46,981 nt of DNA, from positions 15,644 through 62,624 of the forward strand of contig NZ_JADMKV010000023.1 of the NCBI RefSeq assembly GCF_015476545.1, given 5' to 3'. The position numbers and the translations under genes were made by a program. This stretch comes from Methylobacter sp. BlB1 (GTDB lineage: Bacteria; Pseudomonadota; Gammaproteobacteria; Methylococcales; Methylomonadaceae). Below, one piece after another: positions 29,562 through 38,672 of the stretch. Under the pieces are notes generated by a model, which was given only the letters and a program-made list of their open reading frames with translations, made no database searches and was not told the DNA's origin. Position 1 is the first letter of the stretch, and every line of letters begins with the position of its first letter.

Positions 29562-30506
29562 ATGGCGTATGCACCGGCAACATCAGAAATCTATGGCGAC
29601 GTTTTACACGAATGTGTGGCCTGCGGCAGTCAAAAAATAAGCTATTGGCGGACGAAAAATTTTCAGTACACGGATGGCGCTGACAACAAGGAATTCCATA
29701 TCTATCGCTGCGTCGACTGCGGCACCGGTTTCCTGAACCAACCTCCGCATGTGCAATGGCTGCAGGCCATTTACCAATACTCGGGTCAGGCGCTGACCCA
29801 GCCTGTTACCATAGAGGATGTGCTGGCCAGGGAAGCCGAGTTCCCCAACTGTACGGTCGATGCCGAGCGCATGGCTAAGAATGCGGACCAGTACAATTAT
29901 TCCGACAACCGCCGCGCGCTGGATATCGGCTCAGGCTTTGGTTTCTACACGCGGGCGCTGAAAAAAGCGGGCTATCAGACGGTCAGCATCAATCCGGGCG
30001 AATACGAAAACGAAGTGTTCCGAAAATTGAATAGCGATGAGCCGGTTCCTGTCATGTTCGAGGAGTTTGAACCGGACGAACCATTCGGCGTGGTGCTGAT
30101 GTCGCAGGTGCTGGAGCATTTGCTTGAGCCGAACCGCTCCATACGCAAAGTCTCAGACTTGCTGACCACCGGCGGCGTTCTGGCCTGCGCCGTGCCTAAT
30201 TATGATTCGTTCCTGGTCAAGCTGCTGGGCACGAAGGATAATGCCTGTCTGTGGGTGCCGGAGCATGTCAATTACTTTACCGAGCAAGGCCTGACAGCCC
30301 TGCTCGAACAGAACGGCTTCCATGTGGTTAAGGTGGAGCAGATCACCCGGGTGCCGTTCAATGCGCTATCCAGACGCTTGGGGCTAAGCGGGAGACCGGC
30401 TGCCGCAGCCGACGCGCTGGTCAGGTTTGTGCAAATCCCGTTCGCCGGTCTGATGAATTTCTTCGGACTGGGCATTTACATCAATCTCTATGCGGTCAAG
30501 AAATAA
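29562..30506 (+). CDS. SAM-dependent methyltransferase with N-terminal Cys-pair domain
   Basis: This 314-residue cytoplasmic protein begins with two Cys pairs (CVACGS at about 19-24 and CVDCGTGF at about 50-57) that likely bind zinc. The class I methyltransferase domain has motif I ALDIGSGFGFYTRALKKAG near residue 125 and VLMSQVLEHLLEPNR near residue 185. A segment FTEQGLTALLEQNGF is typical of sugar and exopolysaccharide methyltransferases. It probably methylates a sugar or nucleotide sugar of the exopolysaccharide (inference from operon). It sits between the flippase and glycosyltransferases. Confidence 0.88.
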   Translation: MAYAPATSEIYGDVLHECVACGSQKISYWRTKNFQYTDGADNKEFHIYRCVDCGTGFLNQPPHVQWLQAIYQYSGQALTQPVTIEDVLAREAEFPNCTVDAERMAKNADQYNYSDNRRALDIGSGFGFYTRALKKAGYQTVSINPGEYENEVFRKLNSDEPVPVMFEEFEPDEPFGVVLMSQVLEHLLEPNRSIRKVSDLLTTGGVLACAVPNYDSFLVKLLGTKDNACLWVPEHVNYFTEQGLTALLEQNGFHVVKVEQITRVPFNALSRRLGLSGRPAAAADALVRFVQIPFAGLMNFFGLGIYINLYAVKK

Positions 30507-30546
30507 CCTTGCCGTGCATGCAAACCGGAAATTTCAGAAAGAACCT

Positions 30547-31323
30547 ATGCTGACAGTCGCTATTCTGACCAAAAACGAAGAAGCCAACCTGCCCCGTTGC
30601 CTGCAAGCCATCCCCGACCGCTATCCCATCGTCATCGTGGACTCAGGCAGCACCGATAATACATTGGCCATCGCCGAAAGCCGCGGCTGCAGGATTTATC
30701 ACAACCCGTGGCCCGGCTTTGCCGAACAGCGCAATTTCGCCATCAATCAGTGCGGCATCGACACGCCCTGGATATTGTTTGTCGACGCCGATGAAATCTA
30801 TCCTGAAAAATTCTATGACTGGTTTGAATCCGGAATGCCCGACAATGAAGCGATCGATGTGCTGATGGTGCCGTCTATCCTGTATCTTCGGGAAAAGCGC
30901 CTGGATTACGCGCCGGGCTATCCCATTTATCACCCGAGACTGGTGCGCAGGGAAACCACGCGATTTGTCCGCAACCATACAGGACACGGCGAAGCCGTTG
31001 TTAACACGTGCCGGATCGGCTACACCGACATTCCTTACGAACACTATTTTTACCACGGCGAAATCATTGAATGGATGCACAAACATATCGGCAAGGCCGC
31101 GCAGGAAGTGCAGCTCAAGCCGACCACCGGCGCCGTGATGACCACGCGCGGGCGACTCAGCGTCTTATTGGGGCGGTCCTGGTTAAGGATTGTCGCCCGG
31201 TTTCTATACCACTTCGTGTTGCGAGGTGGTTTTCTGGACGGCTTTGCAGGGCTGGAGTTTGCGCTCATGTTTACCTGGTATGAGGCAACCATCTATGTTC
31301 AGGCAAAGGCCGCCACTCAGTGA
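30547..31323 (+). CDS. Family 2 glycosyltransferase (WaaE-like)
   Basis: This 258-residue GT-A fold transferase starts MLTVAILTKNEEANLPRC, with the nucleotide-sugar-binding segment VIVDSGSTDNT and the metal-binding FVDADE (DxD) motif near residue 81. The sequence NPWPGFAEQRNFAI is shared with WaaE/KdtX-like glucosyltransferases. A C-terminal hydrophobic stretch (VLRGGFLDGFAGLEFALM) suggests membrane association. The start at 30547 is preferred because an upstream alternative (30490) would overlap the methyltransferase gene. Donor and acceptor sugars are unknown. Confidence 0.9.
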   Translation: MLTVAILTKNEEANLPRCLQAIPDRYPIVIVDSGSTDNTLAIAESRGCRIYHNPWPGFAEQRNFAINQCGIDTPWILFVDADEIYPEKFYDWFESGMPDNEAIDVLMVPSILYLREKRLDYAPGYPIYHPRLVRRETTRFVRNHTGHGEAVVNTCRIGYTDIPYEHYFYHGEIIEWMHKHIGKAAQEVQLKPTTGAVMTTRGRLSVLLGRSWLRIVARFLYHFVLRGGFLDGFAGLEFALMFTWYEATIYVQAKAATQ

Positions 31324-31334
31324 AGGTAATCAAT

Positions 31335-32216
31335 ATGAAAGTTTCACTCGTTTTGGCAACGCTGGGAAGAGACAGCGAATTGGTTGATTTTTTGAAGTCT
31401 TTAAAAGACCAAACCTATAAAGACTTTGAGTTGATCATTATCGACCAGAACAAGGACGGCAAAATTGATGCTATCGTCGAATCGTTCAAAGGCTGCTTTC
31501 CGGTAAACCATATCAAAGTGAATTTTGCCGGCAACGCCAGGGCGAGAGATTATGGTATCGGCTTTGCCAAGGGCGGCATCATCGCCTTCCCTGATGACGA
31601 TTGCGCCTATGATCAGGATGTGCTGAAAAATGTCGTATCCGAATTTGAAAGCCGCACAGACCTCGCCATCCTGGTGGCGGGCTCGTATGACTTTGCATCC
31701 GACCGGTTCAGCATTGGCGTCAACAGTCCCAAAGCCCAATATTTTTCACGTTTCCGGATGATGGGCGTCGAGTTCACGCAGTTTTTCAACATGAATAGGA
31801 TTGATCGCAAGCAATTTCACATGGATCACGACTTCGGCATCGGCTCAAAGTATTCCGGGGGCGAAGGCTTTGAGCTCCTGTATCGGCTGCTGCGCGCCGG
31901 CTGCACGGCTTTCTATACGCCAGACATCAGGATTTATCACGCCGACAAGGATCACTATAAGCTTGGCACCTCAAGGATGCTGATGTATTCCACCGGCGTC
32001 GGCGCTTACATCAGAAAATTCGCCAATCAGCTGGACGTGTTCATTCTGTACTACATCATCCGCAAGATGTTCGTCGCGCCCGCCATCAAGATGCTGCTGG
32101 CCCTGGTTCTGCTGAACCCGAAAAAGCTGGCCTACTCTTTTTACAATCTCGTCGGCATCTGGCGCGGATTTCTGGCCTATCAAAGCCCCGAACGCGAGCC
32201 CCACAACAGTTTTTAA
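31335..32216 (+). CDS. Family 2 glycosyltransferase
   Basis: This 293-residue GT-A-type glycosyltransferase has VSLVLATLGRDSELVDF at the N-terminus, ELIIIDQNKDGK near residue 36 and the metal-binding motif FPDDDCAYD near residue 90. A GGEGFELLYRLLRAG segment near 170-185 supplies the usual ED-like acceptor region. Hydrophobic residues near 240-265 suggest membrane contact. The ATG at 31335 has AAGG 9 nt upstream; a GTG at 31320 overlapping the previous gene is less likely. It belongs to the exopolysaccharide operon, with a specific sugar that cannot be predicted. Confidence 0.88.
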   Translation: MKVSLVLATLGRDSELVDFLKSLKDQTYKDFELIIIDQNKDGKIDAIVESFKGCFPVNHIKVNFAGNARARDYGIGFAKGGIIAFPDDDCAYDQDVLKNVVSEFESRTDLAILVAGSYDFASDRFSIGVNSPKAQYFSRFRMMGVEFTQFFNMNRIDRKQFHMDHDFGIGSKYSGGEGFELLYRLLRAGCTAFYTPDIRIYHADKDHYKLGTSRMLMYSTGVGAYIRKFANQLDVFILYYIIRKMFVAPAIKMLLALVLLNPKKLAYSFYNLVGIWRGFLAYQSPEREPHNSF

Positions 32217-32246
32217 TTATTCACAGACAGATTCAGGAAAACTATT

Positions 32247-33449
32247 ATGAATGCAGGTATCGTTACCACGCATATACCTCCGGCCAAAGGTTACGGCGGC
32301 GTATCCGTCACAGCCAGCGTTTTGACCAAGGCCTGGGCGGAACGGGGGCACAGGATGGCGGTGGTTTCGTCCGACGAATCCATCGACGGCCGGCTGCGTC
32401 CCGAGCAGGTACAGCTTGGCGAACAGGTGGAGGTCGATCTCTATCATTGCTATGGCTTCAGACGCTGGGGCTTCGGGCTCGGCGCCATTCCGGCCTTGTT
32501 CAAATTATGCCTGCGGGCGCCGGTCGTCTATATCCACGGCATCGCCACCTGGCCTTCCACGCTGGCGGCTGTTTTCTGCGTGCTGCTGCGCCGCCCGTTC
32601 ATGGTCGCCGTGCACGGCGGGCTGATGCCTGAACATGTTGCGCTGATCCGCCGGCAGAAACCTCACAAATGGCTTTACTACAAATGGCTGACCTTTCCGA
32701 CCCTGCGCCGAGCCATCGCCGTGCATTGCACCAGCGACACCGAAGCCGAAGGCGTGCGCGATGTGCTCGGCGAAGACGCGCGCATACTGCAGGTTCCCAA
32801 TGGCATCGACAGCCGTGAAATTGAAGTGGCCCAACACCCGGCCGGAGAAGGCATGAAGCTCTGCTTTCTCGGCCACATTCAGCAGGAGAAAGGCATCAAC
32901 GCTTTTATCCGGGCATGGCTGAAAGTTCGCCGGCTCGCCGATCGGCTGGTGATCGCCGGCCGAAGCGTCGACGGCGACTATTTCGAAGAGTTTCAGGCGC
33001 TGGTCGAACAGGCGCAGGGCGCTATCACTTACCGGGGCTATCTGCAGCGCGATGAAGTCATGGATTTGCTGGCGTCCAGCCATTTTCTGGTGCTGCCTTC
33101 AGGGCTGGAAGAAGCGGGCGGCATGCGCGAGAACTTCGGCAATGTGGTGGCCGAAGCCCTGGCGGCTGGGCGTCCGGTTCTAGTGGCCAGAGGACTAGCA
33201 TGGGACCATATTGAATCTGCTGGCGCCGGCTTCATCTTCGATAGAAATGAGGCTTCGGTATGCGAGGTTCTGCGTAAAGCTCAAGCGTTGAACCTGCCGG
33301 AATGGCAACAGCTGTCATCCAAGGGCCGGCAATACGTCGAGCAACAGCTCGATCCCGTCAAGCTGGGCGATCGGGTCTGGCAGGTGCTGACGAAACCCGG
33401 CCTTGGCCGTGCGCCGCAAAAACTGGCGGAGGGTTCATCGTATGAGTAA
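32247..33449 (+). CDS. Family 4 (GT-B) glycosyltransferase
   Basis: This 400-residue retaining glycosyltransferase begins with a Gly-rich acceptor region (THIPPAKGYGGVSVTA). The C-terminal Rossmann domain starts KLCFLGHIQQEKGI, and the nucleotide-sugar motif with two conserved acidic residues is EEAGGMRENFGNVVAEALA. The N-terminal half includes the hydrophobic patch (FGLGAIPALFKLCLRAP) that can bind membrane. Its stop overlaps the next glycosyltransferase gene by 8 bp. A role in assembling the repeat unit is inferred. Confidence 0.93.
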   Translation: MNAGIVTTHIPPAKGYGGVSVTASVLTKAWAERGHRMAVVSSDESIDGRLRPEQVQLGEQVEVDLYHCYGFRRWGFGLGAIPALFKLCLRAPVVYIHGIATWPSTLAAVFCVLLRRPFMVAVHGGLMPEHVALIRRQKPHKWLYYKWLTFPTLRRAIAVHCTSDTEAEGVRDVLGEDARILQVPNGIDSREIEVAQHPAGEGMKLCFLGHIQQEKGINAFIRAWLKVRRLADRLVIAGRSVDGDYFEEFQALVEQAQGAITYRGYLQRDEVMDLLASSHFLVLPSGLEEAGGMRENFGNVVAEALAAGRPVLVARGLAWDHIESAGAGFIFDRNEASVCEVLRKAQALNLPEWQQLSSKGRQYVEQQLDPVKLGDRVWQVLTKPGLGRAPQKLAEGSSYE

Positions 33450-34383
33450 GATCGGCCTTATCGTCCCTACCCTGAACGCCGGCAAGCTTTGGCAATCCTG
33501 GCTTGAAGCGTTCGAACAACAAACCCGGAAACCGGACTACCTGCTGGTGATCGACTCTTCGTCCAACGACAATACCGCAGCCCTGGCGCGCGCCCATGGC
33601 TTTACCGTGAAAGTGATCGCCAGGGCCGATTTCAACCACGGCGGGACGCGCCAAATGGGCGTGGAGATGATGCCGGATGCCGAAATCATCGTGTTCCTGA
33701 CGCAGGATGCCTTATTGGCCAACCCCGATGCCATCGAGCAGCTATTAGCCGTATTCGAGAATAAGCGGGTCGGCGCGGCTTATGGACGCCAGCTTCCGCA
33801 TCGGAATGCCGGGCCGATTGCCGCCCATGCCCGTCTTTTCAATTATCCACCGGAGAGCCAGCTGCGCGGTCTGGAAGACCGGGCACGTTTTGGCATTAAA
33901 ACGGCCTTTATCTCCAATTCCTTCGCCGCCTACCGGCGCAGCACACTGACCCATGTGGGCGGGTTCCCTGCCGATACCATCATGAATGAAGACACGCATG
34001 TGGCCGGGCAAATGTTGACGGCCGGCTGGCAAATCGCTTATTGCGCCGAAGCCCAAGTGTTCCATTCTCACGACTACCATTTTATGGATGAATTCAAGCG
34101 CTACTTCGACATCGGCGTTTTCCATACTCATACGCCGTGGCTCCAGCAGTTATTTGGCGGAGCATCCGGCGAGGGACGGCGCTATGTCATATCGGAGATG
34201 CGTTATCTGCTGAAAAAAGCACCGTGGCTGATTCCTTCCGCCATGCTGCGGACGGCACTCAAGTGGCTAGGATTCAAGATGGGGGGCTCCCTGCCCCGGG
34301 CTGTCAGCCAGTACCTCAGCCTGCATCGCTCTTACTGGCTTAACATCCTGCCAGACTCTGAAGCAAAATTGAAACAAATGTAG
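33442..34383 (+). CDS. Family 2 glycosyltransferase, probable rhamnosyltransferase
   Basis: This 313-residue protein has VPTLNAGKLWQSWLEAF at the N-terminus, the donor-binding LLVIDSSSNDNT near residue 37, FNHGGTRQMGVE near 65 and the metal-binding FLTQDA near 87. The HGGTRQ and TQDA motifs are typical of rhamnosyltransferases such as RfbN-like enzymes. The ATG at 33442 overlaps the previous gene by 8 bp and has a strong GGAGG site. It is the last gene of the exopolysaccharide run. No dTDP-rhamnose synthesis genes are seen in the window. Confidence 0.9.
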   Translation: MSKIGLIVPTLNAGKLWQSWLEAFEQQTRKPDYLLVIDSSSNDNTAALARAHGFTVKVIARADFNHGGTRQMGVEMMPDAEIIVFLTQDALLANPDAIEQLLAVFENKRVGAAYGRQLPHRNAGPIAAHARLFNYPPESQLRGLEDRARFGIKTAFISNSFAAYRRSTLTHVGGFPADTIMNEDTHVAGQMLTAGWQIAYCAEAQVFHSHDYHFMDEFKRYFDIGVFHTHTPWLQQLFGGASGEGRRYVISEMRYLLKKAPWLIPSAMLRTALKWLGFKMGGSLPRAVSQYLSLHRSYWLNILPDSEAKLKQM

Positions 34384-34478
34384 ATAACGCCCATATACAG
34401 GCGGAGCTGTCCTGCTAAAGCCATAAACAGCTTATAAGCAGGATGCTCTCTTAAGATAGCAAGCCTTTCTGGATTGTT

Positions 34479-35219
34479 TCAGATCCATAAGTTCCATAAC
34501 CCCAAAGCGCTAACAATCACCAGACCGCCGCCAATCCAGCGCTTAAACAGCAAATCATTGCGCATAATGGCGTCATGCGCTTTCAGCCCCAGCATATGTC
34601 CGACAGCGGCAATCGGTATCAGCGTCAGCGCAGCCAGAAAATGCAAGTCAACCGACAGGGCGACGAAGGTCGTCATTTTGATGCTGACCAGGATAAACCA
34701 TAGTACAAACAAGGTATCGCGCAATTGCTCCCTGCTGACATTGCGCATGTATACGGCCACCATCAAAGGGGCTCCGGTCAGAGACGTTCCGGCGATATAG
34801 CCGCCCAAGATCAACAGCAGCTTGTCCACCCAGTTCCGGCGGCTTTCAATGGCGCGGTTGAACAGCCATGTCAAACCATAAAACAAGGTGATCGAATAAA
34901 TGAACACGTTCAGCCACAAGGTCGGTAGGTTCACCAATCCGAATACGCCTATGATGGCCGGGGGAATAATGTAAATCGAAGACTGCCGCAAATACCGCCA
35001 GTCGACATTATGCAGGCGGGTACGCAATGTTAAACCGGAAAAAAACAGTAAATGCGTACTGATGATAGGCAGCCATAAGAGGGGATCATTGTGTACGAAC
35101 AGCATCAGCGGCAAACCCAATGCGGCGCCGCCAAAACCAAGTCCTGTCCGTACAAAACCGGCCCAGACAAACAATACGGCGATGACCAGCGTTTGATCAA
35201 GCGAGAAATCGAGTAACAT
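34479..35219 (-). CDS. TauE/SafE family permease
   Basis: This 246-residue inner-membrane protein of the TauE/SafE (sulfite/sulfonate exporter-like) family has eight hydrophobic helices. The N-terminal helix reads VIAVLFVWAGFVRTGLGFGGAALGLPLML, with the Gly-rich pattern seen in the first helix of each repeat. A second copy of the pattern (GGYIAGTSLTGAPLMVAVYM) lies near residue 145. Transported substrate is unknown, with small organosulfur or other anions possible. The gene is convergent with the exopolysaccharide operon and shows no clear ribosome-binding site. Confidence 0.88.
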   Translation of the reverse strand: MLLDFSLDQTLVIAVLFVWAGFVRTGLGFGGAALGLPLMLFVHNDPLLWLPIISTHLLFFSGLTLRTRLHNVDWRYLRQSSIYIIPPAIIGVFGLVNLPTLWLNVFIYSITLFYGLTWLFNRAIESRRNWVDKLLLILGGYIAGTSLTGAPLMVAVYMRNVSREQLRDTLFVLWFILVSIKMTTFVALSVDLHFLAALTLIPIAAVGHMLGLKAHDAIMRNDLLFKRWIGGGLVIVSALGLWNLWI

Positions 35220-35598
35220 AGTTCAAAAATTATAAAACGGCGCTCAACAATTACCGGTTTTCAGTGTCCGCTTTATCAATCTTTTTATTTCTCGGATAAT
35301 TCACGGCCATTCAGGTCGCGCTAGTTTAGCAAGAAGTGAACTAGAATAATACTGACGCTGACAGTCTCAGTTCGGCCAGAAGCGCTCTATCAAAAAATTG
35401 CTTCAATATCTGCAAAGGCCTTTAAAAGCGGCTATTTAATGCCGCGCTAATTTTTTAAACTTATAAATTGATGTTGTACATGGACGATTTTATCCCGTTT
35501 GCCGCGCCGAGCACCGCAGCTTTTAGCGGCGGTAGGCTGGGTTTCCGCTAAAACTCCACCCCAGCCTACACAAGCTCTTCCCAACTATCTGACTTGGT
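35220..35598. other. Intergenic region with one strong hairpin
   Basis: This 379-bp region is flanked by two minus-strand genes. It contains GTAGGCTGGG (35532-35541) and CCCAGCCTAC (35560-35569), a perfect 10-bp inverted repeat with an 18-nt spacer, located 30 bp after the repeat-rich protein gene. It might be a REP-type element or a terminator. The rest holds promoter-like AT-rich sequence for the permease, and I see no gene. Confidence 0.5.
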
Positions 35599-36186
35599 TT
35601 ATTCCCGATAAACAGGGGCTTGAGGGTAACCTTGTTGTTGCGGGTAACCTGGTAGCTGGGGATAGCCCTGTTGTTGAGGATAGCCTTGTTGCTGGGGATA
35701 ATATCCTCGTTGTTGGGGGTAACCCTGTTGCTGGGGATAGCCTTGTTGCTGAGGGTAATACTCTTGCTGTTGCGGGTAGCCCTGTTGCTGCGGATAACCT
35801 TGTTGTTGGGGCTGTTGATAACCATAAGGCCTAGTCGGCGGCAGTCTGCTGCCCGTGATCACTTTTTTCAGGTAGCCTTTTTGCTGCATGCAGCTATCGA
35901 TTTGATTTGCCGGAATCAAGGCCTTGGTCGCTACATCTATAAGGATACTCATCATATCCTGGCTTGCCGGGCCTTCATCAGCTGTGCTGGCCTGATCTTC
36001 GCAGTCCGCCGTTTCACTGGGATCGGCAAGATAGCCGTCACGATCAACCCATATTGTTCTTTGTTTAGGTGCGGCATAGGCGGATGTTAATCCAGCCGAG
36101 ACCATAACGGTTAACAGCAGACCGGCTGCTTTTAAATAATGACCACGGTGTAGAATGGGTGCATGATTCTTAGAAATCAAATTCAT
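35599..36186 (-). CDS. Secreted protein with Gln/Tyr/Pro-rich C-terminal repeats
   Basis: This 195-residue protein has a signal peptide (about 1-38, hydrophobic core [21 protein letters not shown]). A short globular part (39-120) follows, with two cysteines ([15 protein letters not shown]). The C-terminal 75 residues are about eleven repeats of GYPQQQ and variants. Gln/Tyr/Pro-rich tails of this type are intrinsically disordered and are found on surface or envelope proteins; function is unknown. The ATG at 36186 is chosen because AAAGAG lies 9 nt upstream and the signal peptide begins there. An upstream start at 36327 would add 47 atypical residues. Confidence 0.8.
   Translation of the reverse strand: MNLISKNHAPILHRGHYLKAAGLLLTVMVSAGLTSAYAAPKQRTIWVDRDGYLADPSETADCEDQASTADEGPASQDMMSILIDVATKALIPANQIDSCMQQKGYLKKVITGSRLPPTRPYGYQQPQQQGYPQQQGYPQQQEYYPQQQGYPQQQGYPQQRGYYPQQQGYPQQQGYPQLPGYPQQQGYPQAPVYRE
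35602..35830 (-). repeat. Coding tandem repeat for GYPQQQ units
   Basis: An 18-bp coding unit (minus strand) encoding GYPQQQ is repeated about eleven times with small variants ([20 protein letters not shown]). Such short tandem coding repeats can change copy number by slippage or unequal recombination. Confidence 0.75.
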
Positions 36187-36428
36187 GGTGAGCTCTTTAT
36201 GTTTAAACCAAAACAGTAATTTTCCAACTAATAGCCGAACTACAGATAGAATATAGTATAAATCAATGGGTTCGGGATGTCCTGTTGTCAAATCTAAATA
36301 ATGTAACGGTGTATTTTTGGGCTCCATTTCTCACATTCCAATAAAGGAAAATGCCCAGGCGGGCGACATGAACCTGCCTGAATCCGCCAGGTCCAATAGC
36401 ATGCTTTCCTCTTTGTGGAGACAGTTCA

Positions 36429-38585
36429 ATGGCTCTGGAAATCACGGTCGGCCCTCCCGTCATCACCATCAATTATGGCAATACCTTCCTGGTCTCCGAA
36501 TTCGACGGTTCCATCACGAATGCTTCCGACCAGGGACTCTATTCCCGGGATACCCGCTACATCAGCCACCATCAACTCTACATCGATGGTCAGCCGTGGA
36601 CCCTCCTGAACTCAGCAGAGGTCACTTATTACGCGTCGCGGACCTACCTCGTGAACCCCAGGGTTGTCACGGAGCATGGCGAAATTGCACCGGCAATCCT
36701 GGGGCTCGCTTTGAGCCGCGTCATAGCTGAAGGACTGCATGAGGACATCGATATCCGGAACTACAGTTGCCAGCCTTTGCACTTCAATCTCGAGATCCTG
36801 ATCCGCTCCGATTTTGCCGATATCTTCGAAGTCAAAGCCAAGGAATTTACGCGCAGGGGGCACATCGAAACCGAATGGCAGAGCGATTCCCAGCAGTTGG
36901 TCACCCGCTATTCCCACGACGATTTTCAGAGATCTTTCATCGTGAGGATGGAGCACTGTACCTCAAAGGCCATATACGGCAACGGCCGCATCAATTTCGT
37001 GGTGGATCTCCCACCCGGCGGCAATTGGCATACCTGCTGCAAATACGAGATCCTCGAAGACGACTTCCTCCATGTGGCGCCAAAGGAATGCGCCCATGCG
37101 CTTTATCGGTCCCAAACCGCCCACAATCTCTCGCGCTGGAAGCAGGTCACCACGCAGATCACCACTTCGAACGAAGATTTTTATCGGCTGTATCGGCAAT
37201 CCGTCGAAGACATGGCGGCGCTGCGCCTGCCCCGTGGTGGTGAACATCGGCACGAGATACTCGCGGCGGCCGGAGTACCCTGGTTTGTCAGTGTTTTCGG
37301 CCGTGACAGCCTGATCGTGAGCCTGCAGAACCTGATCGTATATCCGGATTTCGCCCGCGGTACGCTGCAGCGTCTGGCGGATCTTCAAGCGACCGAAATC
37401 GACGATTACCGGGACGCCGAGCCCGGCAAGATGCCCCACGAGCTTCGCTCCGGCGAGTTGGCGCATTTCAGGCGCATACCGCACACGCCTTATTACGGCA
37501 CGGCCGATGCGACCATCCTGTATCTGATCGCGCTGCATGAAGCCTGGAAATGGCTGGGCGATGATCTGCTTTTCCCCCATTACGAAGACGTGGTACGGCG
37601 GTGCCTGGAGTGGATCGATCATTACGGCGACCGCGACGGTGACGGCTTCCAGGAATATCAGACCCGTTCCGCACGCGGCTACGAAAACATGGGCTGGAAG
37701 GACGCCGGCGATGCCGTGGTTTATCCGGACGGCTCGCTGGTCAAAGGCCCGAAAGCCTTGTGCGAGCTTCAAGGCTATGTTTTCGATGCCAAGCTTCGGG
37801 CCGCGGATGGGGCCGAATACTTCGGCCATGCCGAGCAGGCCGCACGGCTGCGGAAAGAAGCCGCCGAACTGCAGCTACGCTTTGAGGAGCAGTTCTGGTG
37901 CGAGGATCTCGGCTACTACGCCTATGCCCTGGACGGCGACAAGCGGCAAGTCAAGACGATCGCATCCAATGCCGGCCATCTGCTCTGGAGCGGCATTGTG
38001 CGCCCGGACCGCGCCGAACAGGTGGTCCGGCGGCTGCTCAAGCCCGACCTGTGGAGCGGCTGGGGCATTCGCACGCTCTCCGAGAGAAACCCGGCCTACA
38101 ACCCGTTCTCTTATCAAAACGGTTCGGTATGGCCGCACGACAACGGCATCATCGCCATGGGCTTCAAGCGTTACGGATTTGCGAAAGAGGCGGGGATGAT
38201 CGCCCGCGATATCAGCGAAGCCGCCAGTTACTTCAGGTTCCATCGCCTGCCGGAGCTGTATGCGGGCATCCGGCGGAGGTCCGGGACTTTCCCGGTCCAG
38301 TACCTCGGTGCCAATGTGCCTCAGGCCTGGGCCGCGGGCAGCGTGTTCCATCTGATTCGCGCCATCCTGGGACTCGACGCCGATGCCCACAAGAAGACGC
38401 TCTACATCGATCCGGTGCTGCCTGACTGGCTGCCGGACATCACCCTTCGCCAGCTGCGGGTGGGCCAGGCAACCGTCGATATCCGCTTTTGGCGCGAAGG
38501 GGAAGCGACCCGGCATGACGTACTCGCCGTCACAGGTGAGCTGAAGGTGGAAGCGCGCGAAACTCCCGGCCTGAAAGAAGATTGA
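36429..38585 (+). CDS. Amylo-alpha-1,6-glucosidase / glycogen-debranching-type enzyme
   Basis: This 718-residue enzyme has an N-terminal beta-sandwich domain typical of bacterial debranching proteins (NTFLVSEFDGSITN, GLYSRDTRYISHHQLYIDG). The (alpha/alpha)6-barrel catalytic domain includes VPWFVSVFGRDSLIVSLQNL, ENMGWKDAGDAVVYPDGS, GWGIRTLSE, NGSVWPHDNGIIAMG and AWAAGSVFHLI. These are signatures of the GDE C-terminal family acting on alpha-1,6 branches or related glucans. No signal peptide is present, so it is probably cytoplasmic. GGAGA lies 8 nt before the ATG. Its last 28 codons are repeated at 43803-43891 at roughly 88% nucleotide identity by eye, which marks a duplication (see findings). 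Confidence 0.92.
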   Translation: MALEITVGPPVITINYGNTFLVSEFDGSITNASDQGLYSRDTRYISHHQLYIDGQPWTLLNSAEVTYYASRTYLVNPRVVTEHGEIAPAILGLALSRVIAEGLHEDIDIRNYSCQPLHFNLEILIRSDFADIFEVKAKEFTRRGHIETEWQSDSQQLVTRYSHDDFQRSFIVRMEHCTSKAIYGNGRINFVVDLPPGGNWHTCCKYEILEDDFLHVAPKECAHALYRSQTAHNLSRWKQVTTQITTSNEDFYRLYRQSVEDMAALRLPRGGEHRHEILAAAGVPWFVSVFGRDSLIVSLQNLIVYPDFARGTLQRLADLQATEIDDYRDAEPGKMPHELRSGELAHFRRIPHTPYYGTADATILYLIALHEAWKWLGDDLLFPHYEDVVRRCLEWIDHYGDRDGDGFQEYQTRSARGYENMGWKDAGDAVVYPDGSLVKGPKALCELQGYVFDAKLRAADGAEYFGHAEQAARLRKEAAELQLRFEEQFWCEDLGYYAYALDGDKRQVKTIASNAGHLLWSGIVRPDRAEQVVRRLLKPDLWSGWGIRTLSERNPAYNPFSYQNGSVWPHDNGIIAMGFKRYGFAKEAGMIARDISEAASYFRFHRLPELYAGIRRRSGTFPVQYLGANVPQAWAAGSVFHLIRAILGLDADAHKKTLYIDPVLPDWLPDITLRQLRVGQATVDIRFWREGEATRHDVLAVTGELKVEARETPGLKED

Positions 38586-38588
38586 ACT

Positions 38589-38672
38589 CACTGCGTGTGC
38601 CTGGGTACCTGCGTGCATGAACCGAGTGTCCTCAGGGCGGATCATCGAGCCGTTGTTTTCAATGCTGATACA
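38589..38672 (-). pseudogene. Decayed pirin-like gene fragment
   Basis: The minus strand reads ISIENNGSMIRPEDTRFM then HAGTQAHAVS, without a start or the metal-binding N-terminal part. It aligns to DSLGNGSVIRPGDVQLM, RAGTGVTHS of the intact pirin at 44589-45287. The nucleotides GGCGGATCATCGAGCCGTTG differ from the intact gene at one position. It begins just after the debranching gene stop, in the convergent orientation. Confidence 0.6.

Noticed and set aside
35602-35830. Short regular repeats considered as a CRISPR array
   Set aside because: The repeats are contiguous 18-bp coding units without unique spacers, and no cas genes are present.
35499-35834. Plus-strand ORF of Val/Ala/Gly-rich repeats
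   Set aside because: It is the complement of the GYPQQQ coding repeat; the minus-strand frame has the signal peptide and ribosome-binding site.
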